Positions 8,097 to 17,600 of a stretch of DNA of 64,000 nucleotides are shown here, piece by piece. The notes under the pieces were generated by a model that saw nothing but the letters and a program-made list of their open reading frames with translations, was not told where the DNA came from and did not search any database. How positions within the stretch are numbered: position 1 is the first letter of the stretch; each line of letters opens with the position of its first letter. The translations under genes and the position numbers were made by a program. The DNA comes from JARYGU01 sp033795365 (GTDB lineage Bacteria; Pseudomonadota; Alphaproteobacteria; Rhizobiales; Rhizobiaceae), in NCBI GenBank assembly GCA_033795365.1, contig JARYGU010000004.1:310001-374000 (forward strand). Direction: 5' to 3'.

Positions 8097-9560
8097 ATGA
8101 CGTTCCACGCCCAGTTTTCAGGCTACGCCGATCCTGCCTTGCACGCCGCGGGCCTTTATCTCGGAGGCAAATGGCAAAGCGGCGGCGGTATTCCCGTTGT
8201 CAATCCTTCAACCGGCGAACAGCTAGCCGAGGTCGCCGACGCCACGATCGAAGATGCAAAGCGAGCCGTCGACGCCGCAGAAGCAGCTGCGGCGGGATGG
8301 CGCGCTACGCCCGCCCGCCAGCGCTCGGAAATCCTGCGCCGCTGGTTCCAGCTCATGACGAAGCACGCCGAGGAGCTTGCAACATTGATCGCGCTCGAAA
8401 ACGGCAAGGCCCTTGCCGACGCGCGCGGCGAAGTGACCTATGCCGCCGAGTTCTTCCGCTGGTATGCGGAAGAGGCGACGCGTATCCCGGGCGAATACCG
8501 GCACACGCCATCCGGCACGCACCACATCCTCGTCGACCACGAGCCGATCGGTATCGCCGTGCTGATCACACCCTGGAACTTCCCCGCCGCCATGGCGGCG
8601 CGCAAGATAGGTCCGGCGCTTGCCGCCGGCTGCACCGTGATTCTGAAGCCCGCCTCAGAAACGCCGCTGACGGCCTATGCCATGGCGCGGCTGGGCGAAG
8701 AGGCCGGCGTTCCGCCGGGTGTCGTCAACGTGCTCACCACGACCAATCCCAGCGGCGTGACGAATGCAATGCTCGCCGACCCGCGCGTGCGCAAGCTCTC
8801 CTTCACGGGCTCGACGGCTGTCGGCCGCGTTCTTCTTGCCGAAGCGGCCAAATCCGTTGTCAGTTGCTCTATGGAGCTCGGCGGCAATGCGCCTTTCCTC
8901 GTCTTCGACGATGCCGATCTCGATGCCGCGCTTGATGGAGCGATGATAGCGAAGATGCGTAATGCCGGCGAGGCCTGCACCGCCGCCAACCGCTTCTATG
9001 TCCAAGCCGGCATTCACGATGCCTTCGTGGCCGGCCTTACCACGCGCATGGCAGCACTGAAGATCGGCCCGGGCTACGATCCGCAAACGCAATGTGGGCC
9101 GATGATCACGCAAAACGCCGTCATAAAGATCAACCGACTGGTCTGCGACGCGCTCGCCTCCGGCGCGCGCGCGACGACCGGCGGCAAACCGATTGAAGAA
9201 AACGGTTATTTCTATCCGCCGACCGTCCTTGAGAACGTTCCGGTGAACGCTGCGATCGCCCGCGAGGAAATCTTCGGGCCGGTCGCACCGGTCTACAAGT
9301 TCGAAAGCGACGACGAGGCCGTTCGTCTTGCAAACGACACGGAGTACGGTCTTGCCGCCTATATCTATACGCGTGACTTGAAGCGCGCGATGCAGGTTGG
9401 CAAGCGCCTCGAAACGGGCATGCTCGGCATCAACCGCGGCCTGATGTCAGATCCGGCCGCTCCCTTCGGCGGCGTCAAGCAGAGCGGCCTCGGGCGAGAA
9501 GGCGGTGTGACCGGGATCCTAGAATTCATGGAGGCCAAGTACTACGCGGTCGACTACTGA
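8097..9560 (+). CDS. NAD(P)-dependent aldehyde dehydrogenase (succinate-semialdehyde dehydrogenase-like)
   Basis: This 487-residue ALDH superfamily protein has the TPWNFPAAMAARKIGPALAA cofactor segment, FTGSTAVGR, the catalytic-Glu motif MELGGNAPF and the nucleophile Cys in NAGEACTAANR. The C-terminus carries PFGGVKQSGLGREGG. Overall resemblance is to GabD/succinate-semialdehyde dehydrogenases. It oxidises an aldehyde to the acid, presumably the product of the adjacent Fe-ADH. The ATG at 8097 is chosen because AAAAGGA sits 8-9 bp before it; an in-frame ATG at 8079 lacks such a site. Co-transcribed with the flanking genes. Confidence 0.93.
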   Translation: MTFHAQFSGYADPALHAAGLYLGGKWQSGGGIPVVNPSTGEQLAEVADATIEDAKRAVDAAEAAAAGWRATPARQRSEILRRWFQLMTKHAEELATLIALENGKALADARGEVTYAAEFFRWYAEEATRIPGEYRHTPSGTHHILVDHEPIGIAVLITPWNFPAAMAARKIGPALAAGCTVILKPASETPLTAYAMARLGEEAGVPPGVVNVLTTTNPSGVTNAMLADPRVRKLSFTGSTAVGRVLLAEAAKSVVSCSMELGGNAPFLVFDDADLDAALDGAMIAKMRNAGEACTAANRFYVQAGIHDAFVAGLTTRMAALKIGPGYDPQTQCGPMITQNAVIKINRLVCDALASGARATTGGKPIEENGYFYPPTVLENVPVNAAIAREEIFGPVAPVYKFESDDEAVRLANDTEYGLAAYIYTRDLKRAMQVGKRLETGMLGINRGLMSDPAAPFGGVKQSGLGREGGVTGILEFMEAKYYAVDY

Positions 9561-9571
9561 TCGGAGGAAGG

Positions 9572-10423
9572 ATGATGACGTCCCAAGACCTTTATCGCAT
9601 CCGCGATTTCGTGCCCGACTTCGATGCGATCGCCGCCGAATTTGCCGAACGCAGCCGTGCGCTTTCGGCAAAAGCCGACGTGCTGGCCGATATCCGGTAC
9701 GGTTCGCGTGCCCGGGAGGTGCTGGACATAATCTTGCCGGATCACCCGAAGGCCGGTGCGCCGCTGCATGTTTTCGTGCACGGCGGCTACTGGCGTTCGG
9801 GCCAAAAGGAAAACTATCGCTTCGCCGCTGCGCCGGTCCTTGCGGCCGGTGGCGTTGCCGCCATCGTCGAATACGACCTGATGCCCGGCACGCGGCTTGA
9901 CGTGCTCGTCGATCAGGTGCGGCGGTCCGTTCTCTGGCTTCAGCATCACGCCCGGGATTTCGGAGCAGATCCACGACGGCTGACGGTCAGCGGCCATTCG
10001 GCTGGAGCTCATCTGGCGTCCTTTCTTGCGGCGACCGGCCCGGCGGAAGGCGGCGCGCGCCTCCTTCCGGCGATACGAGGTCTCTTTCTCCTCAGCGGCA
10101 TCTATGATCTTTCCGGCATTCCGGAAAGCTTCCTACGCACCGAAGCTGAAATGACAGTCCAAGAGGCCGCCGCCTGGACACCTCTCGCGTCAAGGCAGCA
10201 CCCATGTCAGTCCCGCATCATTGCCTATGGCATGAAGGAGACGGCACCCTTCCTCGATCAGGCCGCCGCTATGTACGCTTCATTATCATCGCAAGGCGAA
10301 CCAGTGGAACTTCTCCCCGTCCCAAGCCTCAACCACATGACCGTCGTTCTCGATCTTGCAGACCCCGATGGCTTATTGGGCAGGCGCCTGTGTGATCTGG
10401 TAGCTGCATGTACTACCGAATGA
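9572..10423 (+). CDS. Alpha/beta-hydrolase (carboxylesterase/formamidase-like)
   Basis: This 283-residue alpha/beta-hydrolase-3 type enzyme has the oxyanion-hole motif HGGYW, the nucleophile elbow GHSAGAH with catalytic Ser, and a C-terminal LNHMTVV His. The HGGYW form is shared with bacterial kynurenine-formamidase-like and carbamate or ester hydrolases. There is no signal peptide, so it is cytoplasmic. The gene begins 12 bp after the aldehyde dehydrogenase with a GGAGGAAGG site; ATGs at 9572 and 9575 are both possible. As the last gene of the operon it may open a lactone or ester made or imported here, which is an inference. Confidence 0.85.
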   Translation: MMTSQDLYRIRDFVPDFDAIAAEFAERSRALSAKADVLADIRYGSRAREVLDIILPDHPKAGAPLHVFVHGGYWRSGQKENYRFAAAPVLAAGGVAAIVEYDLMPGTRLDVLVDQVRRSVLWLQHHARDFGADPRRLTVSGHSAGAHLASFLAATGPAEGGARLLPAIRGLFLLSGIYDLSGIPESFLRTEAEMTVQEAAAWTPLASRQHPCQSRIIAYGMKETAPFLDQAAAMYASLSSQGEPVELLPVPSLNHMTVVLDLADPDGLLGRRLCDLVAACTTE

Positions 10424-10535
10424 CCACATATTTTTGTTTTTGGTGCTCACATTGATCCTAACCCGCGACCTCTTTCGCGATTAGCTCAGGTGACGTCGCA
10501 GGTTGTAGGATATTTGCCACCCTGCTCGGTGCGGC

Positions 10536-10916
10536 TCACCTCGCAATCTGTTCTTCGATCGCCGCCTTGTCGATGACGGAAAACACGTCAGCGATTTTGC
10601 CGTTCCTTACCTCGTAAAATACATTTTCTGTGAAGGAGATACGCCGACCATCAACTTTCAGTCCGAGGAAACTGCTTTTGGGAGAGCAGTCAAATGCCAA
10701 TCTGGCAGCGATGAGGGGTGGATCGCACGCCAGACGATCGACAACAAAACGCAGATCGGGAATATCCTCAAAGTCCTTTATAAGCATAGAGCGATAGCCT
10801 GAAAGGCCAAACGGCCGACCATTGTGTTTGGCGTTGTCCGCGACATATTGGCCAAGTTCATCCCAGTCTTGCCGATTCAGGCAGTCTATGTAGGCGTGAT
10901 AAAAGCTGCGTAGCAT
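10536..10916 (-). CDS. SnoaL-like ester cyclase/polyketide cyclase-family protein
   Basis: This 126-residue protein fits the SnoaL-like NTF2 fold in length and pattern. It has an N-terminal helix with FYHAYIDCLNRQDWDEL, a central HNGRPFGLSGYRSML and alternating strands ending in NVFYEVRNGKIADVFSVID. The family includes polyketide cyclases and many small proteins with no known reaction; no catalytic role can be assigned here. It stands alone between the dehydrogenase operon and the sensor kinase, reading leftwards. Gaps of 112 and 221 bp on either side contain no gene I can support. Confidence 0.75.
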   Translation of the reverse strand: MLRSFYHAYIDCLNRQDWDELGQYVADNAKHNGRPFGLSGYRSMLIKDFEDIPDLRFVVDRLACDPPLIAARLAFDCSPKSSFLGLKVDGRRISFTENVFYEVRNGKIADVFSVIDKAAIEEQIAR

Positions 10917-11137
10917 CGTACTTCTTCTTCAATGGCAGGCAGATGGGGTGCGGACATTAACCTCTCGCGAGACTCGCGATTTTCTGTACGAGATGCATAC
11001 CAATTTTTGCAACGTCCGAAGATCAGGATCTCCCCGACAGGCATCGCGCTCGTCATGTCAGATGAGGTGCTTATGGCCCCGATTGCAAGGGCGGATACCG
11101 GCAATCAGAAGATCGCGAAAGTGCACAGGAAACTTGA

Positions 11138-12463
11138 CTACTGCCGAAGCGGGATCGTCAATCTCGCGACGAGGCCGGACGGTCGTCGATCAAGAAGTTC
11201 CAGCTTGCCTTGATGAGCCTGGACAATCTCGGCAACGATGGAGAGCCCCAGACCAAATCCAGCATCTCCTCGTGTCCGGGCTGCATCGTCTTTGTAAAAC
11301 GGTTCTAAAACCCGGGTGCGGGACGCCTCGGGGATACCGGGTCCATTGTCTGCGACTTCAATCACGACTGCCTCCGCAGCCGATCGCAGTTCAACAATGG
11401 CATTGCTGCCGAACTTGACCGCGTTATCGCAAAGGTTTGTGACCGCGCGCGTGATCGCAAGTGGTTTGAACTGCGCGGTCAAGTGACGCGGACCGTCGTA
11501 AATAACGTTGTGCCCGATGTCGCTGAACTCGCTGCAGATAGTTTGAAGCGTTGTTGCGAGATCTATCCGTTCGATCGTTTCGCGATGATGATCGTCACGC
11601 ATATAACTCAAACTTTCTTTGATAAGGCCGTTTATGCGCGAGACGTCAGCCAGCAGCATATCGCGCAGCTCCTGATCGCAGACGCGTTCCGCACGAAGTC
11701 TCAATCTGGTCAACGGCGTGCGCAGATCATGGCTTACTCCCCGCAGCATTCTGGTCCGGCCGTCGATCATATTGGAAATGCGGTCGCTCATGTCGTTAAG
11801 CGAGCGTGCGACAGCGATGATTTCCACGCTTCCTTTCTCTTCGAAAATAACCTGCCCGGATGTGATGTCAGCATTTGCTGCCGCTGAAGCAATCTTCCGC
11901 AAGGGTCGCGTGATCGCCCAACCTGCAAAAGACGAGAACAAGACAATCAAAGTGACGAGCGCTACCAGATAGTGCGAACCACGACCTAGAATCTCGCCCG
12001 AAAAAACCGCACTTGGAAGCCCTCCCATGACCAGTATTGTTTGTCCGTCAACCTCGGCCGCGATGACCCGTTTGTCGTTAACGAAAGTTTTCCAACCGCC
12101 GAGCGGTGTCTGCAGCCCTTCGGGCGGGAAAAAAAATTCAAGTGCGACATCGAGAATGCTCTCGGTAGGAGATGACGTCGTAAACGTTCTGGCGAACGCA
12201 TGAGGCTGCAGAGTGAGGTCCCAGCCCGCGCGACTGGCTGCCCGCAGAATAATCTCGCGTTCTTCGGTCGTCGCATTCTTCAAGATCGAACTCATCGCAA
12301 AGGTCCGGTCGGCAAGCTTCTCGACGTCGACCATCTGATAGCCATTTCCAACTCTCTGCTCCAACATGGAGCCGCCAATGACGATAATGATTAGGCCGAA
12401 AAGAATGATGCATGTGATCTGACCGTGAATGGTCGATAACGAGAAAAGCTGACGAAGGGACAT
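11138..12463 (-). CDS. Sensor histidine kinase (EnvZ/CpxA-like)
   Basis: This 441-residue membrane kinase has TM1 at about residues 16-32, a periplasmic sensor region of ~130 residues and TM2 at about 164-184. A HAMP linker (ITRPLRKIASAA) follows, then a HisKA domain with phospho-acceptor His245 in GVSHDLRTPLTRL and a HATPase_c domain with N box LCDNAVKFG, G1 DNGPGIP and G2 GFGLGLSI. It should autophosphorylate and pass phosphate to an OmpR-type regulator. The likely partner is encoded at 13720-14442, unusually separated from it by the divergent mipA-like gene. The signal sensed is unknown; the neighbouring pump and outer-membrane protein point to envelope or drug stress. Confidence 0.93.
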   Translation of the reverse strand: MSLRQLFSLSTIHGQITCIILFGLIIIVIGGSMLEQRVGNGYQMVDVEKLADRTFAMSSILKNATTEEREIILRAASRAGWDLTLQPHAFARTFTTSSPTESILDVALEFFFPPEGLQTPLGGWKTFVNDKRVIAAEVDGQTILVMGGLPSAVFSGEILGRGSHYLVALVTLIVLFSSFAGWAITRPLRKIASAAANADITSGQVIFEEKGSVEIIAVARSLNDMSDRISNMIDGRTRMLRGVSHDLRTPLTRLRLRAERVCDQELRDMLLADVSRINGLIKESLSYMRDDHHRETIERIDLATTLQTICSEFSDIGHNVIYDGPRHLTAQFKPLAITRAVTNLCDNAVKFGSNAIVELRSAAEAVVIEVADNGPGIPEASRTRVLEPFYKDDAARTRGDAGFGLGLSIVAEIVQAHQGKLELLDRRPSGLVARLTIPLRQ

Positions 12464-12572
12464 GGTATCTCTCTATGCGTATCCGCTGCCAACTTGAACC
12501 TGCATCATGTCGGCGGACACAAGGATACTTGATCTTTCTCATGAGGCCGCGGAAGTTTCACCCATTCAATTG

Positions 12573-12589
12573 TTAACTTTTATTACGAT
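12573..12589. promoter_or_regulatory. Shared 17-nt motif, kinase/mipA gap
   Basis: TTAACTTTTATTACGAT lies in the gap between the divergent sensor-kinase and MipA-like genes. It matches 15 of 17 positions of a second copy in front of the response-regulator gene (14507-14523). A likely reading is the binding site of the local OmpR-type regulator, giving autoregulation of the kinase and control of mipA. The similarity is seen; the factor is inferred. Confidence 0.55.
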
Positions 12590-12636
12590 AGCGGTCGTTC
12601 GCGTCGCGAACCTTGCTCATAGTCTCCGCAACAAAC

Positions 12637-12646
12637 CGTAACAAAA
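12637..12646. promoter_or_regulatory. Inverted copy of the TTTTGTTACG core
   Basis: CGTAACAAAA here is the exact reverse complement of the TTTTGTTACG core of the motif at 14512-14521. It sits 48 bp past the start of the 12573 copy, closer to the mipA-like start. Two opposed copies in one gap would suit regulation of both divergent genes. A 10-nt match alone could arise by chance. Confidence 0.4.
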
Positions 12647-12741
12647 ATACATGCTCCAAACGGCTCTGCCGTGAAACAAAATCCGTCGCAGGACCCGCTT
12701 CCGATCCGGATTGGCGACCTGTAACGTATCCTGGAGCCCTC

Positions 12742-13590
12742 ATGTCATATCTTGAACAAAACAAGCGGCGTCTATCGCCTGCCGCCATATGCGCTGCAAT
12801 CAGTATTGCAGGATTTGCACCGAAGGCCTATGCGGCTGATCAAGCCGCTTCCCAGCAAGCATCTGAAGCGCCATTCGATAACGAGCGGTTCAACGGCAGC
12901 GAACCGAAACGGGACTGGAGTTTGATCGTCGGTGCCGGAGCCTTCTACAAACCAGAATATGAAGGCAGTGACGAATTCAAAATCAGCCCGATTCCCTTCG
13001 TCGTCTTCACCTATGGCAATTGGCTGGAAATCGATCCAGGCGGTGTAAGCGTCACCGTTCTCGAAACGAACGGTTTTTCGCTGACCGGAAAAGTCGGCTA
13101 CGAAACTGGACGAGATGAGGACGATGGTGATCGTCTGGAAGGGCTCGGCGACATCGATTTTGCGGCCACCGTGGGCGCGAAAATCGCCTACGACTGGGGT
13201 CCGGTCGAATTGTATGCGGCCGTCGACCAGACCATCGATGGCAGTGAGAGCCTCATCGGCACCTTCGGCATCGAGTATTCCGCGCCGGTCACGGACCGTC
13301 TCATTCTGGGTGCCCGGGCCGAAGCAACGCTTGCGAACGACAAACATATGCAAGCGTATTTTGGTGTTGATGCCGCTCAGTCGGCACGCTCGGGCCTCTC
13401 CGAATACAAGGCGGAAGCAGGCTTCAAACGCGTCGACTTTTCGGCATCCGCCACCTACGCCCTGAGCGAACACTGGCTGGTTCGTGGTGAGGCGGGTGTC
13501 GGAGTTCTGACCGGAGATGCGGCGGACAGCCCGATCGTCGAGAAGAAAGTGCAGCCGTCCGTGTCTGCTTTTATCGGCTACAAATTCTGA
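12742..13590 (+). CDS. MipA/OmpV-family outer-membrane protein
   Basis: A 282-residue precursor with a signal peptide (about residues 1-32, ending PKAYAADQ). It is followed by alternating aromatic strands typical of the MipA/OmpV beta-barrel: LIVGAGAFYKPEYEGSDEF, PIPFVVFTYGNWLEID and a C-terminal aromatic residue (VSAFIGYKF) needed for barrel insertion. MipA in E. coli scaffolds peptidoglycan enzymes; OmpV-like proteins elsewhere are often induced by two-component systems under drug or metal stress. The ATG at 12742 is chosen over upstream in-frame codons because TGGAG lies 5 bp before it and a good signal sequence follows. It diverges from the kinase gene. Confidence 0.9.
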   Translation: MSYLEQNKRRLSPAAICAAISIAGFAPKAYAADQAASQQASEAPFDNERFNGSEPKRDWSLIVGAGAFYKPEYEGSDEFKISPIPFVVFTYGNWLEIDPGGVSVTVLETNGFSLTGKVGYETGRDEDDGDRLEGLGDIDFAATVGAKIAYDWGPVELYAAVDQTIDGSESLIGTFGIEYSAPVTDRLILGARAEATLANDKHMQAYFGVDAAQSARSGLSEYKAEAGFKRVDFSASATYALSEHWLVRGEAGVGVLTGDAADSPIVEKKVQPSVSAFIGYKF

Positions 13591-13626
13591 CGGGCTTTCA
13601 AACCATCTCGCAAAGACAACACCGCA

Positions 13627-13653
13627 GACAGCCGAGGCTTGCCACCGGCTGTC
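13627..13653. terminator. Stem-loop between mipA-like gene and response regulator
   Basis: An 8-bp perfect stem (13627-13634 with 13646-13653, 11-nt loop) follows the MipA-like stop by 36 bp, and a short TTC-rich run comes after it. The genes on the two sides are convergent, so it could end both transcripts. The weak T-tract keeps confidence moderate. Confidence 0.5.
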
Positions 13654-13719
13654 TTCATCTTGCGGATCCCGCATACTGTCGCGATCCTTGCTGGCTCATC
13701 ACGTTTCGATCCGAGCAGA

Positions 13720-14442
13720 TCAGGCCTCCTCGACCATCGCGGCAAACATGTATCCGCCGAGCCTGACAGTCTGCAAAAGTGTCGGCTCTTTGGGATCCGC
13801 CTCGATTTTCTGGCGCAGGCGGCTGATATGGACGTCAATGCTGCGCTCGATCGGGCCAGCCAGTCCAGCATGCGTGAACAATAGCAGCTCTTCCCGGGTG
13901 ATGATCCGGCCGGGATTTCTGCAGAACGCCAGGAGAAGATCGAACTCGGTGGTCGTCAGGGCGATGCGAGCGTTGTTCGGATCATGAAGCTGGCGGCGCA
14001 TCGGGTCGATCAGCCAACCATCAAATCGCAGCTTTCGCTGTCCGGAACTGCTCGTCAACCCGTACGAGGCACGCCGAAGAAGACTGCGAATACGGGCGAT
14101 TACCTCTCTCGGGCTGAATGGCTTGGTGATGTAGTCATCGGCACCGACTTCCAGCCCCACAATCCGATCGACCTCCTCTCCCAGCGCCGTCAGCAGAATG
14201 ATGGGGATCGTCTTTTCGGAGCGAATGCGCTTGCAAATGCTGAGACCGTCTTCACCTGGCAGCATGACGTCCAGGATGATCAGATCGAAGGAATTGCTTC
14301 GAAGGAGAGACTGCATCACACGCCCGTCTTCCGCGACGGTCGGGAGCATTCCGTTTTCCTGGATTGCCAGCGCCAGCAGTTTGCCAATTTCCGGATCGTC
14401 TTCGACGATCAATATTTTCGCGTTTGCGGAGCCAGGCTGCAT
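13720..14442 (-). CDS. Response regulator, OmpR/PhoB type
   Basis: This 240-residue regulator has a receiver domain (about 9-122) with the acidic pair EDD, phospho-acceptor Asp58 in LIILDVMLPGEDG, the conserved LLTA Thr and K in DDYITKPFS. A winged-helix Trans_reg_C domain follows (about 140-236), with LTTTEFDLLLAFCRNPG and IERSIDVHISRLRQKIE. It should bind DNA as a dimer at direct repeats when phosphorylated by the kinase at 11138-12463. The start at 14442 fits the receiver fold and has AGGGA upstream. It lies downstream of the RND genes on the same strand but behind a hairpin, so it probably has its own promoter near the 14507 motif. Confidence 0.93.
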   Translation of the reverse strand: MQPGSANAKILIVEDDPEIGKLLALAIQENGMLPTVAEDGRVMQSLLRSNSFDLIILDVMLPGEDGLSICKRIRSEKTIPIILLTALGEEVDRIVGLEVGADDYITKPFSPREVIARIRSLLRRASYGLTSSSGQRKLRFDGWLIDPMRRQLHDPNNARIALTTTEFDLLLAFCRNPGRIITREELLLFTHAGLAGPIERSIDVHISRLRQKIEADPKEPTLLQTVRLGGYMFAAMVEEA

Positions 14443-14506
14443 GAAATTGTCCCTATCTGAATATGTGCACAATGCGTGCCGGACCGATCTCCAATATTTC
14501 ACTTTA

Positions 14507-14523
14507 TTAAGTTTTGTTACGAT
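14507..14523. promoter_or_regulatory. Shared 17-nt motif upstream of response regulator
   Basis: TTAAGTTTTGTTACGAT sits 65 bp upstream of the response-regulator ATG and matches 15 of 17 positions of the copy at 12573-12589. Its core TTTTGTTACG recurs inverted at 12637-12646. The distribution in front of both two-component genes and mipA suggests an autoregulatory box. Confidence 0.55.
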
Positions 14524-14544
14524 GAACCGTGCGCGTGAATTAAG

Positions 14545-14575
14545 GAAGGGCCGGCCAGTTGCCGGCCAGCCCTTT
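14545..14575 (-). terminator. Terminator-like hairpin after the RND pump gene
   Basis: A 7-bp GC stem (14549-14555 with 14561-14567, 5-nt loop), extended by imperfect AAGG/CCTT flanks, lies 32-62 bp past the RND stop. Reading leftwards it is followed by TTCCTTAATT. It probably separates the RND transcript from the response-regulator gene. Confidence 0.5.
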
Positions 14576-14606
14576 GCTACGAATTGCCGTCGAAGGCAAT
14601 CATATC

Positions 14607-17600
14607 TCAGATCTCGGCCGACTGGAGGAAAGGCTTGAAGATCCGGGCACCCCGATCGCCAAAGTCCGAAACAATCAAGTGGAGGGAGGGAATAACGATC
14701 AGGGATAGAATGGTGGAAACCAGCAGTCCTCCGATTACCGCGATCGCCATGGGGGCGCGAAATTCACCTCCGTCACCTATCCCGAAGGCGGAAGGCGCCA
14801 TGCCGCCGATCATGGCGAGCGTAGTCATGATAATCGGGCGTACCCGCTCCATACACGCTTCGACGACGGCGTCGATCCGCGGCAGTCCTTGCGCTTCGCG
14901 TCCGATGGCGAAATCCAGCAGCATGATGGCGTTCTTGGTCACGATCCCCATCAACATCAAGATGCCGATGACAACGGGAAGCGACAGGGCGCTGCCGCTC
15001 AACAAGAGGCCTGCCGCCACGCCGCCGACCGACAATGGAAGGGAGGCGAGGATGGTCCAGGGCGCCAGCACGCTTCCGAACAGGAGGATCAGAACCACGA
15101 GAACCAGCATGACGCCCGATCCCATTGCGACCGCAAAGCTTGCAAACACGTCGCCTTCGGTGTCGGAATCACCGGTCGCTTGTATGCGTACGCCCGCGGG
15201 GAGATTTCTGACGGCAGCCAGTTGCATCGCCTTTTCGAGGCCCTGCCCCGAGGTCATGCCGTCGACCATGTCCGCACCGATTTCGATGCGGCGCTGACGA
15301 TCGAAACGCTCGATGGCCGAGACGCTCTCGTCAAAACTGATATCGACAACAGCCGACAACGGAACTGTTGCTCCGCTACCCGTCGGCACCACCAGCATTT
15401 CCAGCGTCGGCAGATCGTCGCGTGCATGACGATCAAGCAGGACACGGATAGGGATCTGCCGTGAACCGTCGGTGAAATCCGGCAGGCGGCTGTCGACGTC
15501 ACCCACCGTCGATACACGGATAGTGCGGGCAATTTCCGTCGGAGACACTCCGATCGTCGCGGCCTTGTCAGGCAGTACCTTCATTCGCAGCTCCGGACGC
15601 GTCGCCGCATTATCCGCGGTCGGATTGATGAAACTCCCGTCCATAGATAGCTCCTGCAATATGCCGTCGGCTGCTTTCTGAGCCAGATCCCCATCCACGG
15701 AGAGAACGGCAAAGGACACGTCCCGGCCGCCCCGGGTATTGAGGAAGCGAAGCCGGACATCCGCGACGGAAGAGAGCACCTTCTCGAGATCGGCCTGAAT
15801 TGCAAATGACGAGTGATCCCGTTGCGTTTTGTGGAGAAGATCGATCAGGATGACTGCGTAACGCACATCCTCCTGCCCGGTCGTGCTTGCCCCTGCTCTG
15901 GCGAATACGCCCTCTACTGCTCGATCTCGACGGATCAAATCCGAGATTTCATCGGTCGCTTCACGCGTTTCATCCAGAGTTGCGCCAGGCGGCAACTCTA
16001 CGGAAAGCGTCAAACGCCCCGTGTCCTCTTCCGGCAGAAAAGCAGTCGGGACCGAACTCAAGGCAGTCATCGCGAGCGCGAAGAGGCCCAATGCGCTGCT
16101 GACCGTTAACCAGCGCCACCGCAGACTGGCCTTCAGCAATCGCTCGTATGCCAGCGTCAGGCGTCCTTTCCCACCCAAGGACGGCGCGCGGTTCGTCATG
16201 ACATATGCGGCCATGATCGGTGTGATCAGCCGGGCGACCAGAAGCGAGAAGAACACGGCGATTGCGACCGTCAGTCCGAATTCCCGGAAGTAGAGCCCGA
16301 CGACACCGCTCATGAAGCCTACGGGAGCGAATACCGCTATGATGGTCGCGGATATCGCAATGACGGCAAGCCCGATCTCGTCGGAGGCGTCCAGCGCCGC
16401 CCGGTAAGCGGATTTGCCCATGTTGCGATGGCGAACCACATTCTCGATTTCCACGATCGCATCGTCGACGAGAATCCCGGTCACCAGCGTGATCGCCAGC
16501 AAGCTGAGTATATTGAGGGAAAAGCCCAGGAGATCGATGGCGAAGAATGTCGGAATGATGGAAAGCGGGAGTGCCACCGCAGCCACGATTGTGGCCCGCC
16601 AATCGCGCAAGAACAGAAATACGACCACGATCGAAAGCGCGGCACCTTCGAGCAAGGTGTGCATGGCGGAGCGATAGTTGCCCGCGGTATAGGACACGTT
16701 GTCGTCAACGAGCTTAAAGCGAATATCCGTATTGCCCGTGCTTAGTTTCTCAAGCGCGACAGCCACTTCATCAGCAACGGCAACATCGCTGGCACCTTGT
16801 GAACGATATACGGCAAAGCCGACGACATCCGACCGGTCGAGTGTCGCAAAAGACCGGACTTCCGCAATCGTGTCCTGCACATTGCCGATTTCGCCAAGCC
16901 GGATGCTGGCCTCCGCCGGCAGCGCGATGCGAAGATCGGCAAGCTCCGCTACGCTCCGTGCCGTGGCAGCGGTCGTAAGCGCCCGCTCGCGGCCACTGAG
17001 ATTGCTTCGCCCTCCGGATCCATCCAACTGACTCGCGATCAGGCTTTCGTTGACGATGTTGGCTGTCAAGGAGAATGCCTGCAGCCGCGAGGGATCGAGC
17101 TCGACATGGATCTCCCGATCCGCACCCCCAACGCGCTCTATGCGGCCCACTCCCTTCAATCCCTGCAGTTGCCGTGCGACGACGTCATCGACAAACCAGG
17201 AAAGTTCCGCAACGGTCATATCCCGGCTGGTGACTGCATAGGTCACGACCGATTGGACCTCCTCCTCGACCCTTTCTATGACGGGCTCATCGATGCTGTC
17301 CGGCAGATCCGTGCGGATTTTGGCGACTGCGTCACGCACGTCGCCAATCGCCCGATCCGGCGAAATGACGCCCAGCTCGAACTCGACAATCGTAACGGAG
17401 CGACCCTGACTGATGGTGGATGTGATTTCATCGATACCCGTCAGCGATGCCATCGCGTCTTCGACAAGGCGCGTGACTTCGGTCTCCAATTCGCTCGGCG
17501 TGGCACCGGACTGTTCAATAGTGACGTTCACGATCGGTGCATCGATCGTTGGGAAATAGGTGACGGGCAACCGTGAGAAACTGAAAAGGCCCACGATCGT

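Noticed and set aside
10886..11104. Possible gene fragment in the 221-bp gap before the sensor kinase
   Set aside because: A 72-residue minus-strand frame overlaps the SnoaL-like start and has no family likeness. The palindromic TCTCGCGAGA nearby is too short to call a site.
12573..12646. Possible phage or integron attachment repeats around mipA
   Set aside because: The repeats are short, lie in promoter gaps and are not accompanied by integrase, tRNA or mobility genes, so a regulator-binding explanation is simpler.
14584..15297. Long open frames on the strand opposite the RND gene
   Set aside because: High-GC antisense frames inside a fully supported gene; their translations are low-complexity with no family resemblance.
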